NCBI GenBank assembly: GCA_002197995.1
Contig: NGZR01000002.1
Coordinates: forward strand, 620,001 to 684,000
DNA length: 64,000 nt
Reading direction: 5' to 3'
DNA from: Gaeumannomyces sp. JS-464
Taxonomy: Eukaryota; Ascomycota; Sordariomycetes; Magnaporthales; Magnaporthaceae
In this document: in pieces, positions 1 through 11,387 of the stretch
Layout: each line of letters begins with the position of its first letter
How positions within the stretch are numbered: position 1 is the stretch's first letter
Made by a program: the position numbers and the translations under genes
The notes under the pieces: model-generated
What the model saw: the letters and a program-made list of their open reading frames with translations, nothing else
Told to the model about the DNA's origin: nothing
Database searches by the model: none

Positions 1-3000
1 CGTGTTTTTTTCGTAACCATACCCTTTCTATTTAATTAGGTACTTTTTGGGTTTATTTTTTGGTTTGTAATCCAAAATTCCTTTAATTTCGTACTTTTGT
101 TTTAAGTCGATTTCCATTAACTCGTCGCTTTTAAAGTTTAGTAACGCTAGTTTAAGTAGGGAAATATAAAAAACCGGGTGGGATTTTATAGTTAGTGGTA
201 GTTAAAGTTTATAGTTTACGTTCGAAACCTTTTTTAATACTTTAAACGGTTCCAATTTTTTATAGTTTAACTTATCGTTTGGTCGTTTCGTTTTAATATT
301 CCGTCGAAAAAAATAAACGCTATCCTTTTTTTAAAAGTCGGTTTTTCGATCCTTTTTTTGTTTGCTTAAATAGCTATGCGGTACCGTAGCTTTTTTAGCT
401 TTATTTGGAAGTGTTTATGCAGTTTAATAAGCTTCGTTACTTGTATTTCCGCTATTAGGGCATGTTTTTCTGCCCTAGGTTCCTTATACGTTATAAACGT
501 AAACCTATAATTCGCATAAAACGGTGTAATTTCTATGCTTTTATAAATTAAGCTATTATAAGCGAATTAAGCCATAAAGAGTAATTATATCCAATCGTTT
601 TGTTTGTAATTAACGTAATAACGTAAATATTACTTTATGGTTTAGTTCGTCCGTTCCGTTTATTTATTTGTTTAAAGGTGGTAAGTTATAAATAAAAAGT
701 GCTTTGCTTTTAGCCTGCTTATAAACCCTTTCCAAAATTTACTTGTAAATAGCTTGTTTTTATCCGTAATTAAGCGGTTTGGCGTGCCGTATTCCGCTAT
801 TACATGCTTAATAAAAACGTACGCTAGTTCCGTAACGTCGCTGCTTTTTTTATATGGTAAAAATAAGGCGTACTTAGTAAACCTATCCACTATTACTAAT
901 ATATTATTATACTTTACTCCAGTTAACGGTTTTTTAAATTGGGGAAATTTAATAACAAAATCTATAGTAATTTCCTGCTATACTTTATTCGGTGCTAGTA
1001 AAGGTTGCAACAACCCGTACGGTTTGTGCTTATTGGCTTTGTTTTTAGCACAACTTTCGCAATCCTTTATTACGTCCTGTACTTCGGCTCGGGTTTTTGC
1101 GAACCCGTGGTATTATTATAGCCGTTTCCACGTTTTTTTTACGCCTTAGTGGCCGTGTGCCAGCTGGCCGTAAATTTGTTAAATTTTTTTTAGGGTTTAA
1201 ACTTTTCCCTATTAAACCGTTTTAGCGAAAATCCTTTATACCGGGATTAAAAATCCGTTTGGTCCTTTTGCTAGGATTATTTATGTTTTTTTAGGTATTG
1301 CAACCTAATGGTCCGGTTGTTAGCTTAAAACGTCCGCTCGGCCGTTTTCCGACCCTTTTCGGTACTCGATCCGAACGTTATAATTTTGTAAAAACTCGTT
1401 TTAACGGATTTGCCGTTTGTTTAAATTTTTGCTTATAGTAAAATGTGTTAAGTTTTTGTGGTTTATATACATTATAACTTAATGTTTTGCTTTATAAAGG
1501 TATAATCGCCATTTTTTAAATATTCGGATAATTGCCAAAAGTTTTTTATCGTGGATTTGGTAGTTTAATTTAAATCCATTTAGTTTTTGCGAAAAAAACG
1601 CATAAGGGTGCAACCGTTTTTGGTCGTTTCGTTATCCAAGTTGGCCGCCGATCGCGTAATCCGACGCGTCGGTTTTAACCTCGAAGGGTTTTTTTAAGTC
1701 CGGGAATGCTAATATTAGTTCTTTTAATACGGCGTCCCGTAATTGCTCGAAAGCTTTTTGTTTTTGCCTTCCCTAATAAAACTGGTAGTTATTTTTAGTA
1801 AGGTTCGTAAATGGTATAACGATTTTGCTATAATTACGAATAAACCGCTTGTAAAAGTTTAAAAACTTTAAAAACCCTCGTACTTTCGTAACGTTTTTAA
1901 ATATAAGCCATTTTTTAACTTTTTTAAGCTTTTTAAGGTTTATGCAAACCTGTTTAAATGTGATTACGAACTTTAAAAAAGCGACTTTTTGCGAATACCA
2001 TTCGCACTTTTTTAGTTTAATAAAAAGCTTTGCGTTTAGCAGCTTTTAAAGTACTTTATATACGTGCTTATTATGCTTTTCCATCGTTTCCGAAAAAATT
2101 AGGATATTATTTAAATACGCAAAAACGAAAACGTTAAAGTATTCGCGTAATATATAGTTAATTATCCTTTAAAACGTAACTGGTGCGTTAGTAAGCCCGA
2201 AGGTTATTATTAAAAACTTATAGCATCCAAACCTAGTTTTAAAAGCCGTAAACCACTTTTAACCTTCCTTAATTCGTATTAAGCTATAAGCTTTCCGTAA
2301 ATTTAAAACCGTAAAATATTGGGCTTTGCCGAGCTTATCGCGCAGCTCGTCGATAAAAAGCATAGGATACCGATTTTTAATAATAACCTCGTTTAGCGGT
2401 CGGTAATCGATACATATTCGCTCCGTTCCGTTTTTTTTTCCATAAAATCCCGTATTTTATTAAAAAATCGGAAGGTTTAATATGTCCCTTTCGTAAGTTT
2501 TTTTCCAATTGTTTTTTTAACACCTCCTATTGCCGAAGGCTAAACTAGTATAGCTTTTAGTACTTAAGCTGCGTGTTTGGCTTAAGTTTAATTTTAAAAT
2601 TAAACGGTTTTATTCGGAAAGCACCGTTTTTAGGTTTTTCTTAAACAATTTCTCGTATTTGTGGTATTCTTTCGAAACATTCGCGAGCCGTTTTTCGGTA
2701 TTAATTGGGTTGTTTTAATTGTTTTCCGCTTTGGATAATCGCGTACTCGTTAACGCTAAATGTAAAAATGGATTGCCAAATCCTGCTACCGTTATAACCT
2801 CCTTTTATTATTTCCTATACTTACGGTTTGGGGTTCGTGGTTGGTAAACCTTTTTAATTACTTATAACTTCCCCTATTAAACCTAACCGGTGGTTTAATT
2901 TATCCGTAAGTTATTTTTCCTAAATTAAAAAATCCCGAAAATAACGTTTCCTTTTTTTATATCCAATTCGTCCAATATAATAGTAACGTTTTCCCTATTC

Positions 3001-3700
3001 CGGGTGCGCAATGTTACTGGCTATGTTTTTTGGTCGATTTATCCCTTATTATAAGCGATAAATATTCCTTCGACCGTTTTTAATTAATACGGTTAATGTT
3101 TTCGTTTCGTGGGAATTCCATACCGTTTAACCGCTTATAACGATATATAATCGCTTTATACTTCGCAATCGATTATTACCTTAACCTTTTTTCCCTAATA
3201 TTTTATTCGGAATGTTAATAGGTTGTATGGTTAACTCGATTTTACTATTGCGAGGGTTTTTGTTAGTTTTTTTTCTTTTTTTCCACTTCGTGCTTTCCGT
3301 TCGGGTGGTTTTTTTAGTTTTTTAATAAAAGGAACGAGTACCGTACGTTCGTCCCTTTGTCCGGGTCGAACGGTACGTACGTTCGCGCGATCTTTTAATG
3401 CTAGGTTTCCGCTTTTTATACTATATGCTTTTTGCATTTTACAATTTCGCACTTTCCTTAATCGAGCACTTTAGTAACGCATAATATCGGGTACCGTTCG
3501 CTAAGTTTAAAAACTGCGGTAAACCTGCCGATCCGGGCTGGTTTTTACCGTGGTAACTAAAATGCCAAACGGGGCTTAATTTTAAACTCGCTTCCTAACC
3601 TCCGCGGAAAAAAATCGTATTTAAGTTTGGGTCGTAAATAAAATTTGCATTTTCCATAAATGCATTTTGCCTAAAAAAGGTACAAATATCCGGGGTATTC
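1..3700 (-). pseudogene. pol of the chromovirus: RT, RNase H, integrase, chromodomain
   Basis: The minus strand shows, in broken frames, the gypsy RT core: C-I-D-Y-R-P-L-N (about 2440-2415), K-N-R-Y-P, F-G-L-T-N-A-P, and the catalytic box near 2101-2120. The box reads Y-L-N-N instead of Y-L-D-D, so both metal-binding aspartates are lost by G-to-A change. The integrase core has D-R-F-T-K-Y-A and F-T-S-K-F-W-K in an open 72-residue stretch (672-890), preceded by a zinc-finger-like C-x2-C near 1060. At 1-110 a chromodomain reads Y-L-I-K-stop-K-G-Y, where the stop replaces the expected Trp. The polyprotein would have made protease, RT/RNase H and integrase; this copy cannot. Confidence 0.85.
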
Positions 3701-5107
3701 CATATCGACGCTAAGGTAATCTTCGGGTTTTAACGCAACTTTGCTCGGCTCGTTTATATCGTTAAACCGGTAGCTAGCGTATTTAACTTCCTATTAGTCG
3801 CTAAACTACGATAAAAGTTAGCCGTTATTTCCGTCCGCCGGGGTGGCGTAACATAACGGGCCGTTTGGGTGTTTTAAAACCCTAACGTTCCAAAAACACG
3901 CCGAAACATCGAAAGGCGTAAAAGCGTACTGGTCCTTCCAGCTCGCTTGCTTTTTACGGATTATAAGTACGAAAGTTCCTCCGCTCGAACCTTCCGCTCG
4001 CTTTTAAAACTCGGCCGTTTCGAAGTTTTAACCACCTTGGTCCATTTTAACGTCGGTATTAAAATCCTCCGGCTTTCGGAAAAGGTGTGTTTAGCCCAAA
4101 GGCTTTTTTCGGGCTTTTTTTTCCTCCGCGTTATTTGCTAGGATTACTCCCTTTTAAAACCCGCGAAAAGCGGTATCGTTTTCCTTTTCCGAATTTTCGA
4201 GCCCGGGAACGATCCGCTATTTTCCCTCGCTATCGTATTCGAACCTTATAGTTTTAAGCATGTAAATATTTCGTGGTTCCCGAGGATATTATCCGGTAAC
4301 CTTTTTATCGAACTAGTATGTGGCATACAGCTTATCGTAATAGCTCGTTTAATTAAACGCTGCTTTAAAACATAGCCCTTCCTATGTTAAACTTTTTTAC
4401 ATTCGCTAAAAGTTCGCTATTTGGCGGTTATTATCCCGCTAAAAGCAATTAGCTTTTATATAGCCAGTTTGGCCGCATTTAAAACACTTCCCGTTTTTCG
4501 GGTTTTGTTTTTGCTTTTTTTGCTGCTTTTATTGCTAGTAAGCGGCTCCGCACTAAGGTTTATAAAGCTTAAATGCGTTTTATAAGCCGTAATAGGTTAC
4601 TATTTGGCCTTTTTTTAATTAACTTTGTTATTTTATACCACGTTTTTTAAAACCATATCCTTTTTTTTCTTATTATCGTTCGTACAATTTATCGCTAATG
4701 CGGACCGCGTCCCGGATATAATCCGTAAAAAACTCCGGGCGATTTTATTTCGCGATTTTATCCTTTATATCCTTGCGCAATCCGTTATAAAAGTGCAGCA
4801 TTAACGTGGCGTTGTTTTAGTTAAGCTTAGTACTAATCCGTTAAAAGTCCGCTGCGTACTTGGCTGCAAGCCCTCGCTATTTAAAAACTAACAGGTTTTT
4901 TTCGGCGACTCGGGTTTCGTCGATTATTTCGAACACCTTTCCGACCTTTTTTCCGAAGGTTTCGAAATTAGCGAAAATAAGTTTGGTGGCTTCCTGGCTA
5001 TCTTTATACTTTTTAAAGTAATCGCTTTAGGTCGGCTAAAACCATTTTTTCATTTTGCCGTTTAGCCTAGTAGCAGCGTAGGCAACCTTTTGTTTCTCGC
5101 TTACGAA

Positions 5108-5407
5108 TTACTGTTCGTAAAACTTAAAATAGCTTTTGCATTCGGTAAGGAACGTTTTAAATTTGCCGTCCTCCCCTTCGTAAAGATCCGGGGACGGGAA
5201 CTTGTACGTTTTAACTGCGATAGGTGCTTTAAAAAACGCTAACTTCGCAGTGAATTGCTTTACCTCGTTTTGGCTTTTGGCGATCTTAATCGTTATAAGT
5301 TTAAAAAGGCTGGCCGTATTAGCGGCTTCGTCAAGGTTGTATTTAACACCGTTAAAGGTAAAAACCGTGGTTTTTTCCTCCTTAGGCTTTTTGCTACTGC
5401 TTGCCAT
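5108..5407 (-). pseudogene. gag N-terminal fragment of the chromovirus
   Basis: The longest uninterrupted piece of the element, 99 residues from an ATG at 5407. It opens with a Ser/Lys-rich start followed by a charged helical region, and then has the pattern K-F-P-S-P-D-L-Y-E-G-E-D (about residues 71-82) that precedes the retrotransposon gag domain of fungal gypsy elements. It then runs into stops. Gag forms the virus-like particle that packages element RNA. The position immediately inside the LTR supports the call. The downstream gag domain and a possible Cys-rich knuckle near 4460-4560 continue only in broken frames. Confidence 0.75.
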
Positions 5408-5456
5408 AATTGCGCTATCCTCCTTTCGACGAGGTACTAAACAAAATTAGTTAAAA

Positions 5457-5904
5457 TGTTACAATTAGGGGTTTGCTTTTAAAGTAGGGCATTTCGGGGG
5501 TGGGGAGAACAGTATCGCTAGTGCTAATAATAGGGGATTACGTAATTTAAAAGGACGATTTAATTGCTTGCCCTAGGGGATGCTTAGGAGCTAACTTAGG
5601 TTAACTAATGCCGAAACCTTAGTTAAAGCTATTTAAAACAATAGGGAATCCATTTTTTATATACACGCTACCTTTTGCTTTGCGTTGGGTTGGATTTGTG
5701 GTTTTGTTACAAATCCATAAATCCTTTTTGGATTTGTTGCTTTGTTATAAATCCACAAATCCCGCTTTGGATTTGTTGCTTTGCCATAAATCCACAAATC
5801 CCTCCTGGTTTACGTAACCCCACGTGACCAGGGTGGGGCGGAAGCACCACCTTAAGGTCCCCTCCTGCTTTGCTGTCCTAGGGGCTTGCATGCTGGTCGT
5901 AACA
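5457..5904 (-). repeat. 5' LTR of the chromovirus (448 bp)
   Basis: On the plus strand it begins TGTTAC and ends GTAACA, a perfect 6-bp terminal inverted repeat with the TG...CA ends of LTRs. It contains a tandemly repeated motif around 'aaatccacaaatcc' (about 5690-5800). A closely similar 444-bp copy stands alone at 16846-17289 and a diverged relative at 16083-16511. The gag ATG lies 50 bp inside it on the minus strand, which makes it the 5' LTR. Confidence 0.88.
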
Positions 5905-5919
5905 AGAAGTTTAACAATA

Positions 5920-7130
5920 ATAACAAATCACTTCGGGTGCTTATTATCGCGCACCTCCATTAATTTGCGAAGCTCGAATACGTTGCCCGTTTAAAAAAAG
6001 CCTTGTACGGGATAAAAAACTTTCCGTTATTTTGGTATAGGAAGTTAGTTAAAACTTTGCAAAAATTCGGCTTAAAAGCGGCTGTAAATAAGCTTTGCCT
6101 TTTTATAAACGAAGCACGCCATATTTTCCTGCTTTTTTACGTCGACGATATCGTGCTTTTTTTACCGTAAAAAGCACGCGAGCAAAGCGCGCCGAATGCT
6201 CGAAAGGTTTAAAAACAAGTATAAAATGCGCGAAAAACTTTTAAAATGGTTTTTAAGCATTAGGATTACGCGTAATAAAAAGGAACGTACGGTTACCTTA
6301 TTACACGACTTTTATATTAGCAAAATTGCCCGCCGTTTTAACCTTAACGATAAAGCGATTTTTCTAAGCACTCCCCTTTTTATTAAAAAGCTTATACAAC
6401 ATTTAAGCATTGCAACCGCGTAAAAAGTACTAAACTTTTAAAAAAAAAGTTAGGTTAATACTATATATAGCTATTATAGTAAAACCAAACACTGCGTACG
6501 TAATAGCGGCGCTTTTTAAGCATTTAATTAACCTTTTACCTGCGCATTACAAAGCCGCAAATTAAACGATTAGGTATTTTTTCGGGATTAAATATTTGTT
6601 TATTAAATATAACTAAAGCTAAAAAGCCGAGCAGTTAAAAATCGCGGGAAACGCTTTATTTACAAATGATTTAAAAATAAAGCACTTTTTTAAAAATTAC
6701 ATTATATTCCTTTTTAAAAAAACCCGTTATTTGGAAAGTAGGAAAACAAACTACCGTAACGATTTTAACCACCGAAGCAAAGCTTTTAACACTTTTTAAA
6801 ATGGCTAAAAAATTTATAGCTTTAAAAAAACTTTTTCGAAACGTGCAATTAAAGCTCGGTAAATTTTGGAGGATTTTTTGTAATAATAAGCAAACGATTC
6901 GCTTAGTGGTATAAAATAACGCCCGGATCGCTACCGCGTTCCGGCATATTAATATTTAAAATATGTGATTACGTTAGGAGCATTTAAAAAAATCGTTCGA
7001 AATAACTTATTTAAAAACCTTGGAAATGCCCGTAAACGGCTTTATAAAAGCATTCCCGAAAGCTAAGTTTAAACATTTTAAAATGCTTTTAAAGTTGCAT
7101 AACGCGGCTTATAAAATACTTTAAAATACG
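5920..7130 (+). pseudogene. Ty1/Copia reverse transcriptase-RNase H remnant
   Basis: The plus strand from about 5997 encodes K-A-L-Y-G-I-K, a Trp-Tyr and the Copia catalytic box Y-V-D-D-I-V-L (6138-6158), here with intact aspartates. After a stop and a +1 frameshift, the open piece 6196-6423 matches the downstream Copia pattern (W-F-L-S-I-R-I, F-Y-I-S-K-I-A-R-R-F). RNase H follows in fragments: D/N-N-K-Q-T-I-R near 6885 and a T-K-A-L-P-like end near 7060. Bases 5920-5953 match, in reverse complement, the end of the LTR at 17317-17483. The first part of pol therefore appears deleted, with LTR end and RT only about 45 bp apart. Confidence 0.82.
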
Positions 7131-7807
7131 GTTATTTAAAAAGTATTAACATTATATTACGAAAGTGCAGGAAAAGGCATAACGAGCACTAGGCAACTTA
7201 ATATGCATTTCCTTTATAAAAAATATAAAAACAACGCAAAAATGGCGGCGGCGGCGCAAAAGGTTAAACGGGTTTTGCAGTTTAAAAACAAACAAAAAAT
7301 AAAAACGGCCGATACGGCCTAAACCCCTTCCTTTTCGGTTTCCCCTTTTTTATCCTCCACTTCCCTTTCCCTTTTTTTTTAAGCTTCCCGAAAAGCAAAA
7401 GCCTAAATACCACGCTCGCGGCGGTAATTAACGCTTATAAAAGCGATACCAGCTAAGAAATTATCGCCGAAACGACGATACCCGGCCAGCATTATATCTC
7501 CTACCGCTTTTCCCTTATCGTCGTTATCGTTGTTATTATCGTTTCGCTTCCTCCTCGGCTCGCGTTAAAAAAAAGCATCCCTTTTTTTACAAAAACGTTT
7601 TGCGCGCACCTTTTCCGATTTCGAGTCGCTTTTTTCCTTTACAACCTATTTCGAATAACCGCGCTTGTACGGCGCGATTAAATTACGAATAACAATACGA
7701 AGTTTCCGAACCTCCCTATTATTATTACAAGCGAAAGCCTTTCCGAGCTAAGTAGCCTTACTGCGAAAAGTTTCGTCCGCGGGAAAAGGTTTATAAAAGT
7801 AACCCTT

Positions 7808-8023
7808 TTAGCATTGCACGCAACGAGGAGCTTTGCCGTCCTTACGTTTGCGACGTATGAAACGGTCGAAGCAAAGCCCGCGGTATCCCGTAAAATACGC
7901 GCGGGTGCAACCGTCGTATGGAACAGCCCGAGGGGTAGCCTTTTTAAACATTTTAATAACGGCGCTTTTTTTTAAAGCAGGCCGGCGGGGACGGGAAACG
8001 AAAGCGCGAGCGCGGTCGTGCAA
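7808..8023 (-). pseudogene. short Cys-containing ORF, possibly transposon-associated
   Basis: A 71-residue frame, strongly basic, ends in a C-V-Q-C motif just before its stop and has two earlier cysteines (D-G-C-T-R, G-L-C-F-D). The spacing loosely recalls Cys-rich ORFs that are common in fungal repeat regions. A second minus-strand frame upstream (8343-8687, 114 residues, Ala/Pro-rich then Lys/Arg-rich) could be part of the same decayed unit, but nothing links them directly. No function is assigned. It could equally be chance coding in GC-richer DNA. Confidence 0.25.
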
Positions 8024-8237
8024 AAACTAACAAAAATTAGCACAAAAAAAAGGGTAAAGCTAAGGAAAAGCAATCAAGTGCGCTGGAAGCATTCGAACTT
8101 ATAAACTAATGCTTAAAAAGTACAATTTACCAGGTTACAAAGCTCGCTGTTAATCCACATAATAATTAGCGCGTGCATCCAAAAAAGGCCCACGCTTCGT
8201 AAAGCCGCAAGCCCACGGGCCGTGCGCTTCCACGAGC

Positions 8238-8272
8238 TTACAAAAAGGGATCTTGTAATCCCCTTTTTGTAA
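8238..8272. repeat. inverted repeat / potential hairpin
   Basis: Arms TTACAAAAAGGGAT and ATCCCCTTTTTGTAA are complementary except for one extra C, separated by 6 bases. The arms are not followed by a simple T-run and sit far from any gene, so a terminator role is not claimed. It may be a leftover transposon terminus. Confidence 0.5.
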
Positions 8273-9688
8273 TTAAATTCCTACACAAACATGCATTATT
8301 ACAAACACCAGTTCCAGATTTATAAATCTTTGTTCTTTCCTTTTAAAAGATTTCCGTGCTTACAGGAGTACAACTCCTACCAACACTCGCCCCGGTTAAA
8401 GCGGTCGGCTTCGGGCGATTAAACGACCTTTTTTTCGTCGTTTTCCTCCTTTCCTTTTTATCGTTATTAAAAAAAGCGAAGGCCTCGTTTGCCCTCGCCC
8501 TTTTACTTAAGGCGCTAAAAATACGCACCCGCCCGCTCGAAGCGGTTTTTTTTTGCGCGACTTCCCACGAGGAAATAAAATGCTCCTTTTCGAAGGAAAG
8601 CTCGACCTGGTCCAAATCGGCAAAAGGGACCGCAACAAGCGGGGCGGCATTAGGCGCGGGCGCGGGCTGGGCTATCATTAGCCGCACCCGAGGGCGCGGC
8701 GCGGCGGCCGGCTGGTGGGCAGCGGGCGGCGAAGCGGCGTGACCGGCGGCGGCGGAGCCGCTGGTGCTGTTGCTGCTACTGCTGCAAGCGGAAGCCGCGA
8801 AACCTCCGCCGCGGAAAGGCGGGCGGCGGCCCGGAAATCGTCCGCTAAACGCTGCTTATTTATATATTCGCTATTAGTTAACGAGTTTTAAAAGCCGTGG
8901 TCCTAAAAGTATAAAGCATTTACTGTTTATAAGCGCGAGCTCGTTTTGCCGCTTTTTCGGCACGACTTTTATTGCTAAACATTTACAACAAATTAGCGTT
9001 AGGTGCTTTTTAATCCGTCGCGCGCACGCGCGCGCGTAAGCGAAAACGCTAGAAAAAGGTAAACTTACAGTTTTTGTAAAGCTTAAGCTTTAATAACGTA
9101 TAAAAGTTAGCCTAAGCTTACCGTTAAACGGATTAAAAGCATTACTGCGTATAAATTTGTAAAAAAAAAGGAGAAAGGAAAAGAGCGCCGAAGCGGAAGC
9201 TAACGGTAAAGCCTTTTAATATCGCTTAACCAATGGAAAAAAACCGTTGCTTACAAAAAAAAAAAAAAAAAAAAAAAGGAACACCCAGGACCACCCGAAA
9301 GGAAAAAGCACTTTTTAAGCGCTTTAATCTTTTAAGCCTAAACCTTTTTAACAAGCACCCGATACCTACGGCCAAATCGGATTAACACTATGCTAAGCAT
9401 CCGATATAAGGAAAATAAGCTTATAAAGCCCTTATTATTTACAAAATTTCCTTTGTTTAAATTAGCCGGTAACCTACGGTTACCAGCTGGGGGTGTGTCG
9501 CAAAAAAGCGGGTTTTTACGGGGGATTTACCGGCAAAGCCATATTACAAAACCCGGTGCCCGTTAAAAACCCTCGTCGCCCTCGGCAGGTGCGTGACACG
9601 CACCGGCCGAGGCCGGCGAAGGTTCGATATCCTTACCGCGCACCCGTGTATATAGAGCCCGAGGGTCTCCCACCCTTAACAGCCTTTC

Positions 9689-11387
9689 CTACAGTTCTTT
9701 AAAGGTAGAAATCAATATAAACGGTCTACTGCATGCACCTCTACTTTGCAATATCTTGCCCTTTGAAAGCGAGACGGGCGCCATCGGGTAAGGGGGCCGG
9801 TCGTACTCGTGAATCATCCACGACCGCGGCCTCACGATGCTCCTGATGGTCTCCTCGATCTGGGTCCACCTGACGCGTACGCGTTCGGCCTGTCGGGGTA
9901 TATGGAGGCCCGCGACCGGATCATAAACACCCGGACCGCGCCGTCGTCGATCTTCGACCTGCTTAGCCGGTGGTGTGACGGCACCATGTGGCCGTTGTGC
10001 TCGACCTGGGCGCCGTTCGTAATGGCGGCGATGACGGTGCGCTTAAAGAGCGCGCTGACCGTCTCCCCAGGCAGCTGGTAGCCGGGCGGCGGCGTGTCGA
10101 CGAAGAAGAGGCCCTCCCACCAGTGCGAGACCTAGACGCCCTTTCTGCTAACGATGGCGACGCTCGTGCAGCCCGTCATTTCGGACAGCGCGATGTGAAG
10201 GCGTGCTGGCCAAGGGGTAAAAGCAGGCGTTGTTGAGCATCATGCCCTGGGCCGGCGCCCAGACCGGGTCGCTCCCCGCCCGGACGTGGGCGTCCATCCA
10301 CGCCTCCCACTAGGCCGTGTGACGGCGGGGGTCAGGGTACGGCGACCTGGTGCGCTTGGCCAGGCAGCCGGCGATGCGCGGGCCCGAGGGCGGCACCATC
10401 CCGGGCCCGTCGCGTGCGCCGAGGGCGCCGGGCTGGCTCCTGGCGGGCGGGGCGGCCGCGGCAGCGGGGGAGGTATTCTTGGGCGGGGGCTTGGTGAGGC
10501 CGCCAGCAGGGGCCGCCACGGCTGCCGGGGTAGAATCCTTGATGGAAGGTTTGCCGGGCACGCCAGAGGGGGATGCCGGCGCGGCCGGCGCGGATTTTTG
10601 GGTCGCGGGCTTCCCAGGGGGCGCGGGGCGGCCGTCGCGGTTTCCCGGTCCGCCTCGGTTGCCTCATCTAGCAGCCCTGGCGGTGGCCCGACCTGGACAC
10701 TGCGTGAGCAACCGCCGGGCTTGCAAGAATCCGAGAGCCCGCACGGTTCGAGGCTTTTCGCAGGTGGGTTGGAGGACGCACCACCGAGCCCTGCCGGCCC
10801 CGACGCCGCGGCCGGGAATGTTTATCCTTGGGCACGGCCGAACCGGAACCACCTGCCGCTGCACCAGCATCGGCGGTAGAGGGAGGAGACTTGGGCGGCG
10901 TCTTGTCCTCGTCCCTGCCGCCCTGTCGCTGTGGCCGAAAGGGGCTTGCCTTTGGGCGGAGCCGGGACGCCCTGCCGCCGCGCCAGGGGCGCCGGGAGAG
11001 GAAGGAGGCTTGCCCGGTGGGGCCACCTGTCCGGGCTTCGCGGGCAACGACTGCTGCTTAGGCGATGGCCGGACGCCAGGGAGCTTGGGCTTCGGTGAGC
11101 CGGGAACGGTGACTGCAGCGGGGCTGCCCCCAGCGAGGCCCGGGACCGAGCTCCCGGGAGGTTTGGCGCGTTTCCCCCGGGCATAAGCTATCTTTCCTGA
11201 TTTGATACCGGTGTTGTCAGCGATGGGAAGGAGCTTCGGTGGAGAAGGACGGAAGGCTGACCCGATGTTAAGAGCGGGGGAAACCCTTTAGGGGCTGTCA
11301 CATACCTCTTTGGTCACCAGCCAAATCTTGCCGCGCCAATAAGGCGGTGGCGAGATAGGCGAGAGCTATGAACCAGTAAAGCTTCAT
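9689..11387 (-). pseudogene. secreted Pro/Ala/Gly-rich protein with conserved C-terminal domain, broken
   Basis: The ATG at 11387 opens a clear signal peptide (M-K-L-Y-W-F-I-A-L-A, ending near A-L-L-A-R). Exon 1 (11387-11306) ends in phase 1 at a GTATGTG donor. A 49-bp intron (11257-11305) ends CAG, and exon 2 continues in frame with a long low-complexity Pro/Lys/Gly/Ala-rich stretch. The C-terminal part, found in three different frames between about 10310 and 9757, carries a conserved-looking block (M-T-G-C-T-S-V, S-R-K-G-V, S-H-W-W-E) that I associate with uncharacterised secreted ascomycete proteins. A Trp codon in this block reads TAG (V-stop-V-S-H) and another TAG lies at about 10312, both compatible with G-to-A or C-to-T change. 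At least two frameshifts are present. Function unknown. Confidence 0.6.

Larger units (their letters stand above)
1..5904 (-). mobile_element. Ty3/gypsy chromovirus, RIP-degraded, cut by the left window edge
   Basis: An LTR retrotransposon lies on the minus strand. From its 5' LTR (5457-5904) it reads leftwards through gag (from 5407), a region where protease would be expected, reverse transcriptase (about 2440-1980), integrase (about 1200-670) and a chromodomain (about 110-1). The 3' LTR lies outside the window. The order RT then integrase and the terminal chromodomain define a chromovirus. Nearly every domain is interrupted by stops and G-to-A changes seen in the coding sense, as RIP produces, so the copy is dead. 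The chromodomain family typically directs integration to H3K9-methylated chromatin; that role is inferred here. Confidence 0.9.
7131..9488. other. AT-rich unassigned transposon debris
   Basis: No intact gene is recognisable in this 2.4-kb stretch. It holds two short minus-strand open frames (7808-8023 and 8343-8687), a hairpin (8238-8272), a CG-dinucleotide-rich alternating tract near 9018-9040, an A-tract of about 23 bases near 9255-9277, and a 7-bp palindrome GGTAACC/GGTTACC near 9470. The base composition and lack of long frames resemble the flanking degraded elements. Confidence 0.5.

Noticed and set aside
8083..8165. tRNA-like stretch on the minus strand with a GTTCGAAT-like B box
   Set aside because: The B-box-like part is present, but the acceptor, D and T stems do not pair and no consistent anticodon loop forms.
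10286..11186. Long plus-strand open frames (197 and 278 residues) through the Pro-rich gene
   Set aside because: They are antisense to a gene with a signal peptide and intron on the minus strand; their Gly/Arg/Pro composition mirrors GC-rich antisense reading.
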